Source: Myxococcales bacterium (GTDB taxonomy: Bacteria; Myxococcota_A; UBA9160; UBA4427). From it: 36,041 bases of DNA. The notes under the pieces were generated by a model. The model saw only the letters and a list, made by a program, of their open reading frames with translations, did not search any database and was not told where the DNA came from. The stretch lies in assembly GCA_014240165.1 (NCBI GenBank), contig JAAZXM010000040.1:1-36041 (forward strand), given 5' to 3'. Positions 32,779 through 36,041 of the stretch are shown here, piece after piece (the stretch's first letter is position 1; each line of letters opens with the position of its first letter). A program made the translations under genes and the position numbers.

Positions 32779-33791
32779 TAGTCCCCAGCTTCTCCGACCT
32801 GGATCACCACCTTCCCGGCCGTCGCACGACCGGCGAGTCCCGCGATGGCGGCGGGAACATCCGTCATCGGGACCCGCGCGTGGATCAATGCCTTGATTCG
32901 CCCTTCTCGGTAGAGATCGAGGATCTCCTGGTGCACTTCGTCCAGAAAGGGGCGCTCACGGTGGCTGTACTCGCCCATATAAACCCCCACCAGGGAATAG
33001 TTGCGAAAGAGCAGCTGGTTCATGGGCGCTTGGGTCATCTCGCCCCCGGCGAAACCGATGATCAGAATGCGTCCCTGCCACGCCACGCATTTGCGTGATC
33101 GCTCGAACACATCGCCACCCACGGGATCGTAGATGACATCCGCCCCTTCGCCGCCGGTGGCTTCGCGCACACCCGCAACGAAATCGTCCTTGCGATAGTC
33201 GATGGCCACATCCGCGCCCAGGCGAAGACATAGGGCGACCTTCTCCGCGCCCCCGGCCGTGGCGATGACACGAGCTCCTGCCGCCTTGCCGAGTTGGATC
33301 GCCGCCGAGCCCACGCCCCCTGCGCCGGCGTGCACCAGCAGGGTTTCGCCCGGCTGCAATTGGCCGCGCCGATGCAGGGCGATGTGACCGGTCTGGAAGG
33401 GAATCAACATGGCAGCGGCGTCGGTGTCGGGCAGATCCGGCGGGATCACGTAGGCATTGCGCGCGTCCGCCAACGCATATTCCGCCAGGCCACCCCACGG
33501 AAGAGCCGGGACCGCCATCACCCGCGTCCCTGGGGAGAGCCCCGCTTCGCTGCCCGCAGCCACCACTTCGCCGGCGACCTCCAAACCCGGAGTAAAGGGC
33601 AGTTCCGGGCGCAGTTGATACGTCCCCCGGCAGAGAAGGTCGTCTCCGAAATTCAGCGCAGCCGCGCCCACCCGAATGCGTACCTGATCCGCCGCGGGTT
33701 CGGGAACGGGCACATCGTCTTCGAGCACCATGACCTTTTCTGGGGCGCCGTGGGTGGCGACCCGCCATGCTCGCATACGTTGCACCGACAT
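32778..33791 (-). CDS. Quinone oxidoreductase-like (zinc-independent MDR) protein
   Basis: This is a 337-residue medium-chain dehydrogenase/reductase. The N-terminal GroES-like domain lacks the zinc cysteines of alcohol dehydrogenases, and the nucleotide fold has HAGAGGVGSAAIQLGKAAG at about 154-172. This matches NADPH:quinone reductase or enoyl reductase-type MDR enzymes. It probably reduces a conjugated ketone or enoyl-CoA in the cytoplasm. Its ATG directly abuts the stop codon of the CaiB gene with no gap, so the two are co-translated. Confidence 0.92.
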   Translation of the reverse strand: MSVQRMRAWRVATHGAPEKVMVLEDDVPVPEPAADQVRIRVGAAALNFGDDLLCRGTYQLRPELPFTPGLEVAGEVVAAGSEAGLSPGTRVMAVPALPWGGLAEYALADARNAYVIPPDLPDTDAAAMLIPFQTGHIALHRRGQLQPGETLLVHAGAGGVGSAAIQLGKAAGARVIATAGGAEKVALCLRLGADVAIDYRKDDFVAGVREATGGEGADVIYDPVGGDVFERSRKCVAWQGRILIIGFAGGEMTQAPMNQLLFRNYSLVGVYMGEYSHRERPFLDEVHQEILDLYREGRIKALIHARVPMTDVPAAIAGLAGRATAGKVVIQVGEAGD

Positions 33792-34991
33792 TCAGGCCAC
33801 CACGCCCTGCTCGCGAAGATCGCTGATTGCTTCGGGGGAATGGCCCGCCAGGGCAAGAATATCGTCGGTGTGTTCACCCAGAAGAGGCGGACGCCGGGGA
33901 GAGGCTACGGGCGTTTTTGAAAGACGCGCCGGCGCGCGCAGAAGGCGAACCCGCACTTCGGCGTCATCCACGATGTTCACAACACCGCTATGGCGAACCT
34001 GCTCATCGCTCATGAACGCTTCAAGATCGTTCACCGGCGCAAAGGGTGCACCCGCCTTGCGAAGCCCTTCGATGAGTGAGCGAGTGGGGTGCTCGCGGAA
34101 CTCTTCCATCAGGATTTCCGCAAGCACATCGATATGCTGAAAGCGATCCACCAAGCGCATGAAACGCGGGTCCGTGCGGAGATCGTCTCGACCCAGCACC
34201 TCGCAAAGCCCCGCATATTGATCGTCTTGAACCACCATGCCCACGATATGCCCATCGGCGGTGGGGTAGACCCGAAAGAGATCGAAACTCGGCATGACGG
34301 AATCCGAATCCGGGAAGGAAACCGGCCCCATCAACTCGGGCAGGATGAACGCCGCATAGGCATCCAGCATGGGGATATCGATTCGCTGCCCGCCACCAGA
34401 CCGCAAGCCCTGCCGCTCCCGGGCGAGAAGTGCAGCCATGACCGCCGCCAGCGCCGTCATGCCCGCGGCCTTGTCGGCCGCCACCGTGCGAAACATCTGG
34501 GGCGTCCCGCCCGCGCCCTGGGCGGGCATCATTCCCGTGAGCCCCTGCACCACGTGATCGTAGGCGGGCAGCGGCGCGTAGGGGCCGTCGGGCCCGAAGC
34601 CGCTGATGGAGGTATAGACGAGGCGCGGATTGATCGCGCGCAGGGCTTCCCAGCCAATCCCCAGGCGATCCATCACGTCCGGGCGAAAATTCTCCACGAC
34701 AACATCCGCGTCCCGGGCCAGGGCGAGCACCACATCGCGCCCATGGGAACTCTTCAGGTCCAGGGCGATGCTGCGCTTATTCCGATTGAACTGGCTGAAA
34801 AAACCCGAGAGCCCGGCATGGAAAGGACCGCTGGTGGTGCGCGACATATCGCCCTGCAGACCTTCGAGCTTGATGACGTCGGCGCCGTAATCGCCCAGCG
34901 CCTGGGTGCAGAAGGGGCCCGACACCACCGTGGTGAAGTCCAATACCCGCAGCCCCTCAAGGGGCGCGCTGCCGTCCTCAGCACTCGCCAT
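33792..34991 (-). CDS. CaiB/BaiF family (class III) CoA transferase
   Basis: The 399-residue protein has the class III CoA-transferase pattern: LEGLRVLDFTTVVSGPFCTQ at the start, KLEG, NFRPDVMDRLG and SGFGPDGPY. The probable catalytic aspartate is D173 in AADKAAG. It moves CoA between carboxylic acids without energy cost; in this setting it could activate a cyclic or branched acid. No second subunit is present, so it is likely a homodimer. It is the first gene of the minus-strand group and diverges from the dienelactone hydrolase gene. Confidence 0.93.
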   Translation of the reverse strand: MASAEDGSAPLEGLRVLDFTTVVSGPFCTQALGDYGADVIKLEGLQGDMSRTTSGPFHAGLSGFFSQFNRNKRSIALDLKSSHGRDVVLALARDADVVVENFRPDVMDRLGIGWEALRAINPRLVYTSISGFGPDGPYAPLPAYDHVVQGLTGMMPAQGAGGTPQMFRTVAADKAAGMTALAAVMAALLARERQGLRSGGGQRIDIPMLDAYAAFILPELMGPVSFPDSDSVMPSFDLFRVYPTADGHIVGMVVQDDQYAGLCEVLGRDDLRTDPRFMRLVDRFQHIDVLAEILMEEFREHPTRSLIEGLRKAGAPFAPVNDLEAFMSDEQVRHSGVVNIVDDAEVRVRLLRAPARLSKTPVASPRRPPLLGEHTDDILALAGHSPEAISDLREQGVVA

Positions 34992-35151
34992 CCGAGGATC
35001 TTAGCGCCGAGCACCTGATCTACCCTCCCGCGCTTCTCCGCTATATTTCCCTGCCCCGAGCGGTTGGGGGGAAGAGAAATCGACTCATCCGAGCCCCGCC
35101 GCTACGTGCGAAGAACTACGGCCCAAATCATTTCATGACCTGGAGACCCAC

Positions 35152-35895
35152 ATGTCCGTTGAAAGCGAATACCTCGATATCCCCCTCGCCGATGGCAGCA
35201 ACATGCGGGGCTATCTCGCCCGTCCAGAGGGCGGCGAGACCCTGCCCGGCATCATTGTCTACATGGAGATCTTCGGGATCAACTCACATATCCGCGACGT
35301 CACGGAGAGAATCGCCGCCGAGGGCTTTGTCGCCCTGGCCCCGGATTATTTTCACCGCACGGGGCCGGGTATCGAACTCGGCTACGACGATGCGGGCATG
35401 GCTGAGGGGATGAAGCACCTCGGTCAACTCGACGCCGACCAGATGATCGCGGACGCCGAGGCGGCCATCACTCTGTTGAACGCGCGCGACGATGTCGGAG
35501 GGGCCGGGATCGGCGCCATGGGGTTCTGCATCGGCGGCCACATGACCTACCTCACCGCATGCGCCACGGGTATCCAGGCGGCCGCGTCGTATTACGGCGG
35601 CGGGATCGCCGCGCCCCAGGGCCCGGGCGGTGGCGCCTCCACCCTGAGTCGCACCCCGAGCATCGGCGGACGCATCCACTGCTATTTCGGGGGTCAGGAT
35701 GCGATGATTCCCGGCGATCAGGTCGACGCTGTTCGAGGCGCCCTGGCGGATGCGGGGACGCGCCACGAAGTCACGGTCTACGAAGAAGCCGACCACGGCT
35801 TCCACTGCGACCAACGCGCCACCTTCAACGAAGCCGCCGCAAAGGACGCCTGGGGCAAGACCGTCGCCCTCTTCAATTCGGAACTCAGGGATTAG
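35152..35895 (+). CDS. Dienelactone hydrolase family protein
   Basis: This 247-residue alpha/beta hydrolase has the dienelactone hydrolase active site. The nucleophile is C126 in GFCIGGH, the acid is D183 in FGGQDAMIP, and the base is H215 in EADHGFH. The family glutamate E39 in VYMEIFG, which activates the cysteine, is also present. It hydrolyses lactones or related esters in ring-cleavage pathways; the exact substrate is open. GGAG lies about 9 bases before the ATG. It is divergent from the CaiB gene and converges on the partial gene at the right edge. Confidence 0.92.
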   Translation: MSVESEYLDIPLADGSNMRGYLARPEGGETLPGIIVYMEIFGINSHIRDVTERIAAEGFVALAPDYFHRTGPGIELGYDDAGMAEGMKHLGQLDADQMIADAEAAITLLNARDDVGGAGIGAMGFCIGGHMTYLTACATGIQAAASYYGGGIAAPQGPGGGASTLSRTPSIGGRIHCYFGGQDAMIPGDQVDAVRGALADAGTRHEVTVYEEADHGFHCDQRATFNEAAAKDAWGKTVALFNSELRD

Positions 35896-35914
35896 AGGCC
35901 GCGATCTGCGTTGC

Positions 35915-36041
35915 CTAGTTCACGCGCGGAACTGATTTCCCAGCCAACTGGCTTTCCGCCAGCATGCCGCACTCGATCCATTGATCTCGGGTGCGCTCGG
36001 TAATGAGGCCCAGGCGGATCAGGTTCGGCACCACCGTGTGC
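35915..36041 (-). CDS. Unidentified gene, C-terminal 41 residues (runs off right edge)
   Basis: Only the last 41 codons and a TAG stop are inside the window. The fragment reads like a helical C-terminus (PNLIRLGLITERTRDQWIECGML), then a polar tail. Similar tails occur at the ends of ferritin-like diiron oxygenases, but the stretch is too short to be sure. It ends 19 bases from the dienelactone hydrolase gene, convergently. Confidence 0.6.
   Translation of the reverse strand, partial: HTVVPNLIRLGLITERTRDQWIECGMLAESQLAGKSVPRVN

Noticed and set aside
34089..35018. 309-codon plus-strand frame opposite the CaiB gene
   Set aside because: It is an antisense shadow of a clear CoA transferase, with no ribosome site and no motifs.
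1..36041. tRNA or rRNA genes, CRISPR arrays, insertion sequences, prophage or attachment sites
   Set aside because: None was seen; there are no long repeats, transposase or integrase motifs, and the short repeats found are only two or three copies.

Overview
The window is about 36 kb of high-GC, gene-dense DNA from what looks like an aerobic Gram-negative bacterium. A haem-copper (cytochrome c) oxidase operon, Rieske oxygenases, an F420-type luciferase-like oxidoreductase, CaiB-type CoA transferase, acyl-CoA synthetase and several MFS exporters together suggest an environmental 'deltaproteobacterial'-grade lineage (Myxococcota, Desulfobacterota or Binatota type). That placement is an inference; no rRNA or other marker is present. 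I saw no tRNA, rRNA, CRISPR array, insertion sequence or prophage.

Layout. 1-2900: edge of an MFS exporter, then a luciferase-like oxidoreductase, a HAD-type deoxyribonucleotidase-like protein and a cupin. 2980-6094 (minus): a late iron-sulfur-cluster maturation operon, IscA/HesB-type carrier, then a YgfZ (IBA57-like) protein fused to TPR repeats, then an Nfu-type scaffold. 6377-11854: three MFS transporters and a serine beta-lactamase-like hydrolase. 12016-16909: acyl-CoA synthetase, SDR dehydrogenase and a cytoplasmic-type molybdopterin oxidoreductase. 17066-19384: a TetR regulator with a readable promoter and operator, followed by two translationally coupled ferritin-like proteins, the first with a complete diiron motif and the second degenerate. 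19406-21679 (minus): a DUF2889-like protein, a Rieske ferredoxin and a Rieske ring-hydroxylase alpha subunit. 21852-22909: three small membrane proteins.

22929-28108 (minus) is the oxidase operon in the order dihaem cytochrome c, 34-residue membrane peptide, subunits II, I, III and IV, a second subunit-III-like protein, and a small membrane protein with a CPVC motif. Subunit I has all metal ligands, the active-site tyrosine and the D-channel residues, but the usual K-channel lysine position is methionine preceded by glutamate. 28421-34991 (minus) holds two catabolic groups: TetR, KshA-like Rieske oxygenase and amidohydrolase under a promoter overlapped by a 24-bp palindrome; and CaiB, quinone-oxidoreductase-like, glyoxalase-fold and sterol-desaturase-family genes. 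A dienelactone hydrolase and the C-terminus of an unidentified gene end the window.

The genes read as the respiratory core plus accessory oxidative catabolism of lipids, terpenoids or aromatics by an aerobic heterotroph: oxygenases and a possible diiron enzyme activate substrates, CoA ligase and CoA transferase feed acyl-CoA chemistry, the Fe-S operon supplies clusters, and the oxidase disposes of electrons.
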